6,689 nucleotides of DNA from JBMSHD01 sp049416425 (GTDB lineage Bacteria; Pseudomonadota; Gammaproteobacteria; Francisellales; Francisellaceae): contig JBMSHD010000114.1 in assembly GCA_049416425.1 (NCBI GenBank), forward strand, positions 1 through 6,689, read 5' to 3'. The translations under genes were made by a program, and so were the position numbers. Of the stretch, positions 6,688 through 6,689 are shown in pieces. Numbering within the stretch: position 1 is the stretch's first letter; each line of letters opens with the position of its first letter. The notes below the pieces were generated by a model. That model had not been told where the DNA came from, ran no database searches, and was given only the letters and a program-made list of their open reading frames with translations.

Positions 6688-6689
6688 GA

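Overview
The window is one run of minus-strand genes encoding an oligopeptide ABC importer of the Opp type. Read 5' to 3' on the minus strand, the order is: an oppA paralogue (5' end beyond the right edge) - oppB - oppC - oppD - oppF - a second oppA paralogue (C-terminal end lost at the left edge). I see no RNA gene, CRISPR array, insertion sequence or phage gene. Longer open frames on the plus strand are antisense shadows of these genes.

The likely host is a gammaproteobacterium. OppB, OppC and OppF resemble the Escherichia coli proteins as I remember them over their whole length: the start of the OppB periplasmic loop with its LPPEV motif, the OppC stretch SWLDMARVVRGQTL, and OppF with SGGQCQR and CVFRTRCP. 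Base composition looks moderate (mid-40s % GC by eye), lower than in enterics. I cannot name a genus.

Layout: 6687-5386 is oppA copy 2 (partial). A 55 bp AT-rich gap follows. oppB is at 5330-4392, oppC at 4380-3445, oppD at 3436-2453 (start moved 6 bp inward from the longest open frame), oppF at 2456-1482, and oppA copy 1 at 1466-3. From oppB onward, gaps are 15 bp or less, or a 4 bp ATGA overlap, and each gene has a visible Shine-Dalgarno sequence, so the block reads as one operon. There is no gene-free stretch over 300 bases.

How the genes work together: either OppA would bind peptide outside the inner membrane and deliver it to the OppB-OppC channel, and the OppD-OppF ATPase pair would power import. 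The unusual element of the layout is two diverged binding proteins bracketing one transporter core. This suggests widened or split peptide specificity rather than a new system.

Both edges need care. The first ~50 bases are GC-rich and break the OppA family match abruptly, which looks like a chimeric end or an insertion junction. The right edge carries a 26 bp inverted repeat, but it lies in frame inside the conserved DFVY region of oppA copy 2 and is probably just coding sequence. I found no convincing undescribed system here.
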